Positions 18,030 to 27,318 are shown, numbered from the stretch's first letter. The stretch: 64,000 nucleotides of DNA from SAR324 cluster bacterium (GCA_015231825.1 JADGAV010000002.1:73914-137913); one strand, 5' to 3'. Translations and numbers: made by a program. The notes: a model not told the origin generated them from the letters alone.

Positions 18030-18827
18030 CTATTTAAGATGGAGGCGATGGATGGCCAGTTGGTGTCTGCTGTTGAAGAGCGAGCGGAAAGTGAGAAGGA
18101 TGACAACAATGATGCCCAGGGCCGAAGCCGCGGCAATTACAAATAGAATCATGATCTGATAGTAGATCGCATTCATTGGATTGGCACCAGCCAAAATTTG
18201 GCCTGTCATCATCCCGGGGAGACTGACAATGCCCATCACCATCATCGAATTGATGGTGGGGATCATTCCTGCTCTTGCGGATTCTTTCATGCTTTCGTGT
18301 GCGGCTTCCCAGCGGGTGGCACCGAGGGCAAGCAATGACTCGATCTGATTTCGTCGAGACGATAAATCTTCCATAAATCGATCCAGTGTCAGGGAGATGC
18401 CATTGAGCGTATTTCCGAGGACCATCCCCAACACTGGAATCAAGTATTGTGGATGGTACCAGGGGTCAACCTGAATGATCCCGCTCAGTGCTATACCAGT
18501 AATTAGAAAGGATGCAGAAATGATGGAAAAAAAGCTGTTCCAGTAAATAGCAGAGAATTTCCTGCGCGTGCGGTTCACTGCACTGATGCTGGCAACGCTT
18601 GCCATCAGAAGCGCCATGCCTAAAATCCAAATGAAATTCTCTAGAGTGAAGATCCATTCGAGAATGAATCCCACCAGCAGCAGCTGCAGCACCATTCTGA
18701 TGGAGGCAATGCCCAGTTGCTTTTCCAATTTTAATTTGAGAGCGATGGATAGAAGAATATTGATCAGGATCAAAGCGGCGGCGGCGGCGACTTGCCAAGG
18801 GCCGAGAATGATATAATTATTTTCCAT
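18030..18827 (-). CDS. fetB: ABC transporter permease, FetB/UPF0014 family
   Basis: 265 residues with about seven hydrophobic segments. Family features include MVLGNTLNGISLTLDRF, LALGATRWEAAHESMKESARAGMIPTINSMMVMGIVSLPGMMTGQIL and AIYYQIMILFVIAAAS, characteristic of YbbM/FetB. In Escherichia coli FetAB is described as an iron exporter that protects against oxidative stress. The start overlaps the end of the ATPase gene by 11 bases, so the two form one operon. The assignment to iron is by family only. Confidence 0.88.
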   Translation of the reverse strand: MENNYIILGPWQVAAAAALILINILLSIALKLKLEKQLGIASIRMVLQLLLVGFILEWIFTLENFIWILGMALLMASVASISAVNRTRRKFSAIYWNSFFSIISASFLITGIALSGIIQVDPWYHPQYLIPVLGMVLGNTLNGISLTLDRFMEDLSSRRNQIESLLALGATRWEAAHESMKESARAGMIPTINSMMVMGIVSLPGMMTGQILAGANPMNAIYYQIMILFVIAAASALGIIVVILLTFRSLFNSRHQLAIHRLHLK

Positions 18828-19482
18828 CTACTCCCTCTAAAAGAAGTTCTTGATCGGTCATGCGGTCCAGCTGGCTTGGGTCGTGGCTGGTCCAAAAGTA
18901 GCTTCTTTGTTCGTTTTCTGCTTGCCAGGTACTGACAAGTGTTTCCAGGCCACTGGCCGATTCTCGATCTAACGACGCGCTGGGTTCATCGAAGAAGAGT
19001 AGGGATGGAGCAAGCTGGAGAGCACGCAAAAAAACAACAATCTGGGATTCTCCTCCTGAAAGCTCATGAACCGCACGTTTTAAAAAACTTGAAGAACGTC
19101 CGAGCAGCGACAAGAAATCCAGAATCCGTTGGCGATTGTAGTGCTGATCACGGTAGATCGAGAAACGGTAAACATATTGAAGATTTTTCTCAACTGTCCC
19201 TTCCAGAAGCGCGGGATTTTGTGACAAATAAATCACCTGGGAACGAAATTGAGGCATTTTCCATTGGGACAGGGAAAGACCTTGAAAAAAAATTTCCCCT
19301 TCCTGGGCATTATCGAGTCCTGCTAAAACCCGCAAAAACAATGTCTTCCCCGAACCGGAAGGACCAAGCACTGCTACCTTTGCGCCTGCTTGGATCGAAA
19401 AATTGATGTTTCTCCAAATCCAGTGATTGGGTAACTGTCTGCCGAGGTTTTCGATCTTCAATAGAGGTTCAGAAAAATTCAT
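18817..19482 (-). CDS. fetA: ABC transporter ATP-binding protein, FetA-like
   Basis: 221 residues, a single ABC ATPase domain. Walker A is VLGPSGSGKTLFLRVLAGL near 35-53, the Q-loop is IYLSQNPAL, the signature is HELSGGESQIVVFLRAL, Walker B is LLFFDEPSASLD, and the switch His is in FWTSHDPSQ. It is short and lacks C-terminal extensions, like YbbL/FetA. It is the first gene of the two-gene operon with the FetB permease, with which it overlaps. The presumed role is energising iron or other metal export at the inner membrane. Confidence 0.86.
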   Translation of the reverse strand: MNFSEPLLKIENLGRQLPNHWIWRNINFSIQAGAKVAVLGPSGSGKTLFLRVLAGLDNAQEGEIFFQGLSLSQWKMPQFRSQVIYLSQNPALLEGTVEKNLQYVYRFSIYRDQHYNRQRILDFLSLLGRSSSFLKRAVHELSGGESQIVVFLRALQLAPSLLFFDEPSASLDRESASGLETLVSTWQAENEQRSYFWTSHDPSQLDRMTDQELLLEGVDGK

Positions 19483-19846
19483 TCTGTGCTTTCAAACCGG
19501 AAGAGGCCTGTCAGATCCCAATAAAACAGCTGCCCGCGTGACAGGACCGCAATTCGCAATCTGGACTTTTAACTGGACTTTGACTATACCCGATTTCTTT
19601 ATTTATCAAGAAGAAAAAGAATTATCTGGAGATGAGAACGAGGTCTTGATTGACGAAGCAGGTAAGCACAAATCCTGGATCTAAGAATCAGTCCAGGTCA
19701 CCAAAGCTTGCTGAAGTTGAGAATTGCTCTCCCTGTTTCGGGCCGTCGCTTACTAAAATTAACTTTACCTCCTTGGGCGCTGCTGTTAAAAGTTGCTTTT
19801 GCGAGAAAGATATTTTTTTGAAAGTTGTTCCAGGATCTGGGAAACG
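19483..19846. other. Divergent intergenic region, no gene seen
   Basis: About 360 bases between FetA (minus) and the methyltransferase (plus). Open frames here are short, lack ribosome sites and overlap the start of the methyltransferase frame. Nothing else was recognised. Confidence 0.35.
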
Positions 19847-20464
19847 ATGGGAATTTACACGAAACACGTATTGCCAAGACTAATAAATTTGGCATGCAGC
19901 AGCGGACCGGTCATGCGCCAGCGTCAAAAGGTCGTACCGCTTGCAAAAGGTCGTGTTTTGGAGATAGGCATCGGATCTGGATTGAATCTTCAGTTTTACG
20001 ATCCCGCTCAAATTGAACTGCTTTGGGGACTGGAACCTGCCCGGGAAATGAGGGCGATGCTGGAAAGGAAGATCAGCAGTGTTCCTTTCAAAATGGAACT
20101 GATTGGTTTGCCGGGAGAAGAGATCCCTCTCGAATCTGAAAGCGTCGACACGGTATTGATCACTTATACATTGTGCACAATCGCCGATCCTATGCGCGCT
20201 TTCGAGGGAATGCGGAGGGTATTGAAAAAGGGGGGACGCCTGATTTTTTGCGAACATGGTTCTGCACCGGATGAAAAGGTTCGACGTTGGCAGGATCGAG
20301 TGAATCCATTTTGGAATCTAATCGGCGGGGGATGCCATCTGAACCGTCCTATCCCTCTCCTGATCAAGCAAGGGGGTTTTGCAATTGAAAGAATAGAGAC
20401 CATGTATTTGCCGGGATGGAAACCAGCTAGCTTCAATTATTGGGGCACTGCTGTGCCGAGCTAA
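19847..20464 (+). CDS. Class I SAM-dependent methyltransferase
   Basis: About 205 residues. Motif I is VLEIGIGSGLNLQFYD; the acidic residue after strand 2 lies in LWGLEPAREM; motif post-I is VDTVLITYTLCTIADP and the following strand RRVLKKGGRLIFCEHG. This is the Methyltransf_11/phosphatidylethanolamine-type pattern found in many small thiol or quinone-like methyltransferases. The start at 19847 is preferred to an upstream in-frame start at 19793 because the family begins shortly before the first helix (MGIYTKHVLPRLINLACS). The substrate is unknown. It lies 21 bases before MoeA and may be co-transcribed with it. Confidence 0.82.
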   Translation: MGIYTKHVLPRLINLACSSGPVMRQRQKVVPLAKGRVLEIGIGSGLNLQFYDPAQIELLWGLEPAREMRAMLERKISSVPFKMELIGLPGEEIPLESESVDTVLITYTLCTIADPMRAFEGMRRVLKKGGRLIFCEHGSAPDEKVRRWQDRVNPFWNLIGGGCHLNRPIPLLIKQGGFAIERIETMYLPGWKPASFNYWGTAVPS

Positions 20465-20485
20465 GATTTTAACTGCAGGCAGGAA

Positions 20486-22396
20486 ATGAAACAAAAGCAA
20501 TTTTTGAAACTGGCGACTGCTGAAGAGGCGTATCGACGTTTTGTGGAGGAGATCAAGCCGGCACCCTTGGGGGAGGAAGAGGTGGCTCTGGAAGAAGCGC
20601 TGCACCGGATTTTGTCACGGGATGTCATTTCAAAATTGAATGTCCCTTTCTTCGACCGCAGCAGCTTTGACGGTTTTGCAGTGAGGGCAGAGGATACTTT
20701 TGGTGCAGAAGAAACATCTCCAATTCTACTGAAACTGAACAATGAATCGCTTGCATGTGGGGTTCTGCCGACCATTGCCCTGAAAAAGGGGACACTCACC
20801 TCCATTGCTACCGGAGGCGTTTTACCCCGGGGAGCAAATGGAGTCGTGATGCTTGAAAAAACTCTGGCGGACGGGCAAGGAATCCAGATTTTAAAACCCA
20901 TCACTCCCGGCGAAGGTGTTTTATTTGCCGGATCAGATATAGGGGCAGAAGAAACAGTCCTGCGGAAAGGAGAAAGACTTTCGTCGAGAGAAACAGGCGT
21001 GCTGGCCGCCATTGGGGAAACTGAAATTTGGGTATGGAAAAAACCGCGTGTAGGGATTATTTCAACCGGTAACGAAATCATTGCACCGGGATCACCCATG
21101 AGCGTTGGAAAGGTCTATGATTCCAACGCGGTTATTCTGGCTGATTCGCTTAGAGAAATAGGTTGCGAACCCTTTCATTTCGGGATTGTAGCCGATGACG
21201 TAAATTTATTGGAAGCTACCCTTCTTGAGGCCCTGGGAATGGATTTTGTTCTCATTTCAGGAGGGACATCAAAAGGGGAGGGGGACCTAAACTATTCCGT
21301 CATCGAAAAAATGGGAAATCCCGGAATTCTTGTTCACGGTGTTGCACTCAAGCCTGGAAAACCGCTGTGCCTGGCATCAGTGAATGGGGTTCCAACTGCG
21401 GTTCTCCCCGGCTTCCCGACCTCAGCTATCTTCACTTTCACTAAATTCATTGCTCCTGTGTTACGTTCCATGGCAGGGGCGGCGGAGGATCAACATGACA
21501 AGGTCATGGCGGTGCTGCCTATGAAATTCAATTCTCAAAAAGGAAGAACTGAATTCGATATGGTCAATTTGGTAAAGTCAAAAGGAGGGTACACGGCCTA
21601 TTCGATGGGAAAGGGTTCCGGATCCATTACGACCTTTGCCAAAGCTGACGGCTTTATTGAAATTCCGAGGCAAACCGAAATGCTGGAGGCTGGCGATCAG
21701 GTGGAAGTTCTTATGCTTGGAAAAAGCATGCGCCTTGCAGATTTGATGATTATCGGCAGTCATTGTATTGGCTTGGATTATCTAATCGGGTTACTGCAGC
21801 AGGAAAAAGTTTACTGCAAATTTATTTCCGTCGGCAGCATGGGCGGGGTGATGGCGGCCAAACGCGGGGAATGCGATATTGCCGGTTCCCATCTGATGGA
21901 CGAAAAAAGTGAGCAATACAATGATCATTTACTCAATGAGGACCAGGTCTTGATCAAAGGATACAAAAGAAGCCAGGGGATTTTGTTTCGAAAGGATGAT
22001 TCCAGATTTTCCGAACTGTCTGATGAATTCAACGGATCGATCAGCGACATTCTGAACAATTGTGAAATCCGGATGATCAATCGAAATCGGGGAAGCGGAA
22101 CCCGCGTTCTTTTAGATCAAATTCTTAATGAAACTCGCCCGCCTGGATATTTCTCTGAGGCAAAATCTCACAATGCAGTCGCAGCTGCGATTGCGCAGGG
22201 ACGAGCGGATTGGGGAATGGCGATTCATTCCGTCGCCAGGGAGCTTGATTTGGGATTCATTCACCGGCAGGATGAAGAATACGATTTCATCATTCCGAAA
22301 GAACGGCTGCAGAAACCCGCTGTCAAAATTTTCCTGGAGATTTTGGATCGACCCGCCACCAGGGAAGGTTTAAAGAAAATGGGCTTGGTCCGGTGA
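20486..22396 (+). CDS. moeA: MoeA-type molybdopterin molybdotransferase fused to a PBP-like domain
   Basis: 636 residues, about 230 longer than ordinary MoeA. Residues about 1-400 are MoeA: PFFDRSSFDGFAVRAEDT, GGVLPRGANGVVMLE, GIISTGNEI, ISGGTSKGEGD and AVLPGFPTSAIFTF. Residues about 410-636 form a periplasmic-binding-protein-like (PBP_like_2) domain: IIGSHCIGLDYLIGLL, VGSMGGVMAAKRGECDIAGSHL, NRNRGSGTRVLLDQI and AAIAQGRADWGMAI. MoeA inserts molybdate into adenylylated molybdopterin. The extra domain resembles those that bind molybdate or tungstate, so it may deliver or sense the oxyanion. MoeA-PBP fusions are known in archaea and some bacteria. No molybdate transporter or other moa/mob gene is adjacent. 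Confidence 0.88.
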   Translation: MKQKQFLKLATAEEAYRRFVEEIKPAPLGEEEVALEEALHRILSRDVISKLNVPFFDRSSFDGFAVRAEDTFGAEETSPILLKLNNESLACGVLPTIALKKGTLTSIATGGVLPRGANGVVMLEKTLADGQGIQILKPITPGEGVLFAGSDIGAEETVLRKGERLSSRETGVLAAIGETEIWVWKKPRVGIISTGNEIIAPGSPMSVGKVYDSNAVILADSLREIGCEPFHFGIVADDVNLLEATLLEALGMDFVLISGGTSKGEGDLNYSVIEKMGNPGILVHGVALKPGKPLCLASVNGVPTAVLPGFPTSAIFTFTKFIAPVLRSMAGAAEDQHDKVMAVLPMKFNSQKGRTEFDMVNLVKSKGGYTAYSMGKGSGSITTFAKADGFIEIPRQTEMLEAGDQVEVLMLGKSMRLADLMIIGSHCIGLDYLIGLLQQEKVYCKFISVGSMGGVMAAKRGECDIAGSHLMDEKSEQYNDHLLNEDQVLIKGYKRSQGILFRKDDSRFSELSDEFNGSISDILNNCEIRMINRNRGSGTRVLLDQILNETRPPGYFSEAKSHNAVAAAIAQGRADWGMAIHSVARELDLGFIHRQDEEYDFIIPKERLQKPAVKIFLEILDRPATREGLKKMGLVR

Positions 22397-22517
22397 AATT
22401 CGACGAACTCCCTGTTCCAACCCTTTGTGTACAATCAGTGGTGAATAAATTTTGTACCATCCCGGTCTTGCCGGTAAATTTGTGCATACTGAATAAAACA
22501 TTGTTCCTGAAAAACAG

Positions 22518-22763
22518 ATGATAGAAGAGTTAATCCCCGTTCCGATGAAAAAATCCGGGAAAGCCCGGAAAATTGTCAGTGCGGAAGAACTTTTGGCAGA
22601 GCTTCAAAAGAATGTGAAAATCGTCAGGGGAAGGCCGCGAATTGCGTGTTCTATTGCCCTCCGAATTTCTGCAGATTCCAGCGTCAGCCCAAAAAGAATC
22701 AGTCGAATTTGCAAGGAAGCAGGCATCAAGATTCGCAGCTGCATGCTGGATTGTTTTGAATAA
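22518..22763 (+). CDS. Small hypothetical protein
   Basis: 81 residues, basic, not recognised. It starts MIEELIPVPMKKSGKAR, followed by a helix-like AEELLAEL segment and a C-terminal part with PKRISRICKEAGIKIRSC that could be a small helix-turn-helix. There is no good Shine-Dalgarno sequence. It fills the gap between MoeA and a TauE permease in the same direction. It may be a real gene or a chance frame. Confidence 0.35.
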   Translation: MIEELIPVPMKKSGKARKIVSAEELLAELQKNVKIVRGRPRIACSIALRISADSSVSPKRISRICKEAGIKIRSCMLDCFE

Positions 22764-22829
22764 GATCAAGAACCAAAAAAAGGGAATGCTGCATAAACTG
22801 CTACAAATTGAACTCACACAAGGCACCAC

Positions 22830-23573
22830 TTGACGACGGTTACGGTCATTTCACTCGGCATCCTGATTTTATTGACTGCAATCCTCTATTCTTCGGTGGG
22901 ACATGGCGGAGGGTCCGGATATTTGGCGGCCATGGCGCTGTTCAGTGTAACGCCGATGGTGATGAAACCGACCGCATTGGTACTGGGAATGCTGGTCGCC
23001 GGGATAGGAACCTTCAAATATTTTCGCGCCGGTTTTTTTCGTTGGCCGGTTTTCTGGCCTTTTGCCCTCGGCTCCATTCCTTCGGCTTTTGTCGGAGGCA
23101 GCCTCGCCCTTCCTGCTTCTGTCTACAATCCCATTGTCGGTTCAATTTTGCTGCTTGCAGCCTTTCGCCTTTTTCGGACGGCTGCAGTCATCACAAAGGA
23201 AATGGTAAAAACAGCCCCTTTGTGGTTGGCGATTCTCTCAGGAATTGTCATCGGATTGCTTTCGGGTATGACCGGAGTAGGTGGAGGCCTTTTTCTGGGG
23301 CCTCTTTTACTTTTTACTGGATGGGCCGAGACGCGTCAAAGTTCTGGTATCACGGCGGCCTTTATATTCGTGAACTCCATTGCTGGCTTGTCCGGGCATT
23401 TGTCCCGAGTCGATTCTTTACCCGGAATTATTCCCTTCTGGGCGGGAGCAGCAATCCTTGGCGGGTGGATTGGTGCTGAATTCGGAAGCCGCCGTTTGAA
23501 CAAGGCGACATTGCGGAAAGTGCTCGCATTGGTGCTGCTTGTTGCGGGCTCCAAGATGATTCTGGATTGGTGA
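22830..23573 (+). CDS. TauE/SafE-family (TSUP) membrane permease
   Basis: 247 residues, mostly hydrophobic, about eight membrane segments. The two family repeats are visible: YSSVGHGGGSGYLAAMAL at the N-terminus and LLSGMTGVGGGLFLGPLLLF in the second half, followed by SGITAAFIFVNSIAGLSGHL. The start is a TTG at 22830, chosen because it precedes the first membrane helix directly. TSUP permeases move sulfite, organosulfonates or other small anions. Position after MoeA could suggest an oxyanion, but this is inference. A second, different TSUP gene is at 36713. Confidence 0.85.
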   Translation: MTTVTVISLGILILLTAILYSSVGHGGGSGYLAAMALFSVTPMVMKPTALVLGMLVAGIGTFKYFRAGFFRWPVFWPFALGSIPSAFVGGSLALPASVYNPIVGSILLLAAFRLFRTAAVITKEMVKTAPLWLAILSGIVIGLLSGMTGVGGGLFLGPLLLFTGWAETRQSSGITAAFIFVNSIAGLSGHLSRVDSLPGIIPFWAGAAILGGWIGAEFGSRRLNKATLRKVLALVLLVAGSKMILDW

Positions 23574-23682
23574 AAAAGGAAAACTCCGGGGAAAATTTTA
23601 TTGAAAGGAAGGTATCGCTCGGAGGGACGGACGAGAAAAGTTTCGAAAAATCAGGGCAGGGAACTGAAAAATTAACAACATT

Positions 23683-23988
23683 TCAGGAAGGCTGAGATGC
23701 TTGAGTTTTTGCAAACTTTTTTTTAGAATTTCGATGAATCCAATTGTAACAATCAGGAGTACAGGGATTCATCACGTTGCCGCAAATGGAGCAGGCTGCG
23801 AGTTTTTTCTGTGTTTTCAAGTGAATTCTCTCATGACACGTCTGCAATTTTTTTAAAAAAATATGACTATACGCCAATCCCTCCAAATTGACAAATCCCG
23901 GCTTGCGGTTTTTTGTTTCACAGCCCCTCTTTTTGATAAAATTGATCCCTCGTTTTGAGTTGATAGTCCCAGTTATTTGATGTAGCAA
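23683..23988 (-). CDS. Possible small zinc-ribbon protein
   Basis: 101 residues, not recognised. The C-terminal part has ACSICGNVMNPCTPDCYNW, a C-x2-C...C-x3-C arrangement suggestive of a zinc knuckle, and the rest is lysine-rich. The only available start is a TTG at 23988 without a clear ribosome site, and an in-frame stop lies just upstream. It would be divergent from the diiron-protein gene. The cysteine pattern is the only reason to list it; it could be a decayed gene or chance. Confidence 0.3.
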   Translation of the reverse strand: MLHQITGTINSKRGINFIKKRGCETKNRKPGFVNLEGLAYSHIFLKKLQTCHERIHLKTQKKLAACSICGNVMNPCTPDCYNWIHRNSKKKFAKTQASQPS

Positions 23989-24066
23989 TACGCTTCATTA
24001 CAGACGCTCCCCATTTTGTTCAAATAATTGGACAATTGCTTTCTATGTTTTAAAAAATGGGCATTG

Positions 24067-25257
24067 ATGAAACTGAAATATGTCAAAAAACAAAATCAGG
24101 AAGTTCAGGAGATTCCTGAACAATGCAAGACGGCCTCGCGCTTGAGTACAGACGAGATTGAGCATATCGCCGAGATATTTAAGACCCCCATTGTCGGAAG
24201 CTACAATTGGGACTATACTCAGGAAGACAATCGCATCCATCGTCTCTATCAGTTGGGAAAAAAACTAAACTGGAATGTCAATCATGATATCAATTGGGAA
24301 GGGATTATTTCCCAATCCCGGTCACCTTTCACCAGAGAAGGAAACGCTTTTGGCTGCTACGAGCAATATTTGGACATGAGCGAGGAAAAACGAATCGAGT
24401 TTGACTGGGTTCGCTTTTCAGATCAGTGCAGCCAGTTTCTTCACGGGGAACAAGGCGCCCTGATTGTCGCCTCTCAACTGGTTTCCTGTGCTCCCACCTA
24501 TAACGGAAAACTTTATGCAGCTTCTCAGGCCTTTGATGAAGCAAGGCATGTTGAATTTTTCAATCAGTTCATAGACAGGCAGATTCATAAACGTTTTCCA
24601 TGTCGCCCGGGTCTGAAAGCCATCCTTGACATGATTTTGACGGACGAACGTTGGGATCTAAAACTTTTTGGCATGCAGGTCATCATCGAAGGTTTGGCAC
24701 TGGCCGCATTCAACACCGCCAAAGCGGCCAGTTCCATCCCTGTTTTTAAAGAAGGGATTCATTTCGTTACCAGAGATGAAGGACGGCATGTGGCATTTGG
24801 GGTAAACTATCTGGAAGAATTTACAAAGACTTTGAGTCCGGAGGAGAAAGATATCAGAGCCTTCGTCGCCTTGGAAGCAATGAGACTGCTCCGCGATCCA
24901 GTAGCCGATCAGGAGGTTTTCAATAATTTTGGCTGGGATGTTGAACATGCCATGGAATTTTTCCGCGATAATTTTTCGCGCTTTGATTTTAAAATACAAT
25001 TGTTTGGGCGCATCATTCCTAATTTGAAAAGAATCGGACTGCTGGAGACAGAGAAGGTGCGTCAAGTATACGGTGATATAGGTCTGCTGGATTTTGAAAA
25101 TATTACTCCAGATACAGATATTGACTGGCAGTCTCTGGAAAAACCGCTCAGCTATATGGAAAAGGATGATTCCTTTGTGGAGGTTCCTGATGAGCTGCGA
25201 GAGCAGATGATTGCCCATAGTCTCCGCCGACGGTCCGAGGCGCATCGAGCAGTATAG
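24067..25257 (+). CDS. Ferritin-like diiron protein, ribonucleotide reductase R2-like
   Basis: About 396 residues from the ATG at 24067 (a start at 24028 would add thirteen unconserved residues). Six probable diiron ligands are visible in ferritin-like order: E128 (HGEQGAL), E158 and H161 (DEARH), E209 (IIEGLAL), and E238 and H241 (DEGRH). This is the R2/R2-like oxidase/AurF layout, but no radical Tyr can be assigned and no R1 gene is near. Related proteins are often misannotated as R2 subunits. An oxygen-dependent oxidase or N-oxygenase role is more likely than nucleotide reduction. It stands alone and is convergent with the dehydrogenase at 25304. Confidence 0.75.
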   Translation: MKLKYVKKQNQEVQEIPEQCKTASRLSTDEIEHIAEIFKTPIVGSYNWDYTQEDNRIHRLYQLGKKLNWNVNHDINWEGIISQSRSPFTREGNAFGCYEQYLDMSEEKRIEFDWVRFSDQCSQFLHGEQGALIVASQLVSCAPTYNGKLYAASQAFDEARHVEFFNQFIDRQIHKRFPCRPGLKAILDMILTDERWDLKLFGMQVIIEGLALAAFNTAKAASSIPVFKEGIHFVTRDEGRHVAFGVNYLEEFTKTLSPEEKDIRAFVALEAMRLLRDPVADQEVFNNFGWDVEHAMEFFRDNFSRFDFKIQLFGRIIPNLKRIGLLETEKVRQVYGDIGLLDFENITPDTDIDWQSLEKPLSYMEKDDSFVEVPDELREQMIAHSLRRRSEAHRAV

Positions 25258-25303
25258 TTTTTCTGGGAAACGAGTTCTCCTTTCCCGATGTCAGGCTTGC
25301 CTT

Positions 25304-26284
25304 TCAATAAATTTCCGGATTGACAAGATGAAGGGGGCGCTCCCCTTTGAGAACCCGCGCGGTTTCTTCTCCGCATCGTTTTGGTACTTGGGCCGCTGAA
25401 GGGTTGGAAAAATATCCTGCGTGTGATGTCAAAATCACATTCTCCATTTTTAATAGCGGATTATTTTCAGCCGGAGGTTCGCTTTCCAAAACATCCAGTG
25501 CCGCCCCGGCAATTTTTTGGCTTTCCAATGCTCTTATGAGGGCTTGTTCATCGACAACAGGACCTCGAGCGGTGTTGATGAGGAAAGCGCTTGTTTTCAT
25601 CTGAGAAAGAAATTCGGTATTGATAATGTGATGTGTTTCTTCATTGAAGAGGCAATGAACCGACACATAATCGGAACGCTCAGCCAGTTCCTTCATCGAA
25701 ACTCTTTCTGCTTTAAGTGATTCGAAATGACTGTCCGCGACATAGGGATCATGGGCGATGATCTTCATATCAAGTGCGGCGATCCGTTCTGCAAACGCGC
25801 TCCCGATGTTGCCCAGTCCCACAATGCCAATCGTTTCTCCATGAAGACAACCCGTCCAACCGGGAACACGGGTTTCCCACTTCCCTGATTTGACTTCCTG
25901 GTTGAGGACGATAATTTTTCGATTCCACGCTAACAGCAACCCCAGAGTGTGATTGGCCACCTCTCGAATCCATAAATCAGGAATGTTGACTACGGCGATT
26001 CCCAACTCGGTGGCCGCGACGGTATCGATCACGTCAAAACCAACTCCTGTTCTGACTATTACCCGCAAATTCTTCAGCGTTTCTATGATCCGACGGGTAA
26101 TTTTTGATTTTGTCACGATCAAACCATGGGCACCTCTGGTGGCTTCGATGATTTCCGATTCCTCATCCATGAATGGGAGAATTGAAACTTCCGTTCCTAT
26201 TTGGCTCAGTTCGGTGATACAATCGGTAAAATCCCGTTCGACATGTCCATTGATCACACATACTTTAAAGGGGGTTTCGGGCAT
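25304..26284 (-). CDS. D-isomer-specific 2-hydroxyacid dehydrogenase
   Basis: About 326 residues, start ATG 26284 with TTGGAAACATT upstream. Family features are the catalytic Arg in NTARGPVVDEQALIRAL, Glu in ALDVLESEPP and His in ILTSHAGYFS, and the NAD-binding GETIGIVGLGNIGSAFAERI near 145. The pattern resembles the CtBP/phosphoglycerate dehydrogenase branch. It reduces a 2-keto acid or oxidises a D-2-hydroxyacid with NAD(H). A related enzyme of similar layout is at 58184. It is convergent with the diiron protein and has no operon partner. Confidence 0.87.
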   Translation of the reverse strand: MPETPFKVCVINGHVERDFTDCITELSQIGTEVSILPFMDEESEIIEATRGAHGLIVTKSKITRRIIETLKNLRVIVRTGVGFDVIDTVAATELGIAVVNIPDLWIREVANHTLGLLLAWNRKIIVLNQEVKSGKWETRVPGWTGCLHGETIGIVGLGNIGSAFAERIAALDMKIIAHDPYVADSHFESLKAERVSMKELAERSDYVSVHCLFNEETHHIINTEFLSQMKTSAFLINTARGPVVDEQALIRALESQKIAGAALDVLESEPPAENNPLLKMENVILTSHAGYFSNPSAAQVPKRCGEETARVLKGERPLHLVNPEIY

Positions 26285-26308
26285 AATGTTTCCAATAATA
26301 CAATGCAA

Positions 26309-26630
26309 AAAAAGCAGAAAAGATTTCGTTTTGCTGTTTCCAGAAATGATAAGTCAGCTTGACAACCCGTTGTTTGGCTAATTTTCAACTTCAATAACGG
26401 GGAGTCATTCTGATACTTTCGATTGATAAAAATCTGTCTTCTCTATCGCGCTCTGCAGCTACTGTCAAATTTTCTTTGAGGCAAAAACAAGAAGATCGTT
26501 GTTCGGAGAAAAAGGGCGCTGAAGATGACGGATCCGGATCAAAGTAATCTGTAATCTCTTTACAATTACTCTGCAAAATGGCAATTTGGCAAGACAGATT
26601 CTGTTAAATATTATCCAAAAAAGGTGTGTC
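26309..26630. other. Intergenic region with possible VapBC operator
   Basis: About 320 bases with no credible gene. Close to the toxin-antitoxin start there is a small inverted repeat ACAGA-T-TCTGT at 26594-26604, a plausible autoregulatory site for the AbrB-type antitoxin, though it is short enough to arise by chance. Confidence 0.3.
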
Positions 26631-26900
26631 ATGGAAGCGAAAATAGACCAGTTTGGCCGGATTGTTATTCCCAAAAAAATTCGAGAAACCTTTAAATTGA
26701 ATTTGGGTTCTTTTCTTGAAATTGAAGAGCACCAGGAAGGGATTTTACTGAAACCGATACAAGCTGAACCGAGTCTGATTTGGAAAAAAGGTGTTTTGGT
26801 TTTTACAGGTAAAAAGGCTGAGAAAAAGAACTTTGGCTTCGGTGAATTCCAGACGGTAAATGATGATCTATCAGGAAGTCAAGGTGCGGACACTGTTTGA
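26631..26900 (+). CDS. AbrB/MazE-type antitoxin, VapB-like
   Basis: 89 residues. The N-terminus is a SpoVT-AbrB swapped-hairpin DNA-binding domain: AKIDQFGRIVIPKKIRETFKL followed by GSFLEIEEHQEGILLKP. The C-terminal tail (about 50-89) would bind the toxin. The start at 26631 has AAAAAGGTG upstream. It overlaps the PIN-domain gene that follows. As a VapB-like antitoxin it would neutralise the toxin and repress its own promoter. The longer open frame beginning at 26586 has no support. Confidence 0.82.
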   Translation: MEAKIDQFGRIVIPKKIRETFKLNLGSFLEIEEHQEGILLKPIQAEPSLIWKKGVLVFTGKKAEKKNFGFGEFQTVNDDLSGSQGADTV

Positions 26901-27318
26901 CACGTCTTTTATTACAGCCTGCATGATTGAAGCGCATCCCATGCATGAACGGGCTCTGCCCTGGTTCCAGCAGGCCAAAGAAAATCAATTTGAGCTGATT
27001 GTTGCAAGTCACACCATCGCAGAATTATACGCTGTTCTTACCGCTGCGGCAACCGTTCCCCGCATCAGCCCTCAGGTTGCCCAGAAACTGATTCACGAAA
27101 ATATAGAAACAGTTGCCGGCATCATGTCTTTGACCCCAAAAGAATATTTGCTGACCATTAAACAAATCTCAGAGACTGAAATCAGGGGGGATAGAATTTT
27201 TTATGCGATCACGGCAAAAATTGCAGAAAAAGCTCAAGTGGAACGATTGATGACTTTGAATTCTACAGACTACAAACGAATCGGATTCCTTGAACCAAAA
27301 AATCTATTTGTGCCATAG
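26884..27318 (+). CDS. PIN-domain ribonuclease toxin, VapC-like
   Basis: About 144 residues. Acidic residues of a PIN nuclease are visible: Asp in RTLFDTSFI, Glu in HTIAELYAVL, Asp in RGDRIFYAITAKIA, and a fourth near LNSTDYKRI. VapC toxins cleave RNA, often tRNA or rRNA. I prefer the GTG at 26884, which has AGGAAGTCAAG directly upstream, over the ATG at 26860. The gene overlaps the antitoxin by 17 bases with the GTG start, which implies coupled translation. The pair is a standard type II toxin-antitoxin arrangement. Confidence 0.82.
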   Translation: MRTLFDTSFITACMIEAHPMHERALPWFQQAKENQFELIVASHTIAELYAVLTAAATVPRISPQVAQKLIHENIETVAGIMSLTPKEYLLTIKQISETEIRGDRIFYAITAKIAEKAQVERLMTLNSTDYKRIGFLEPKNLFVP

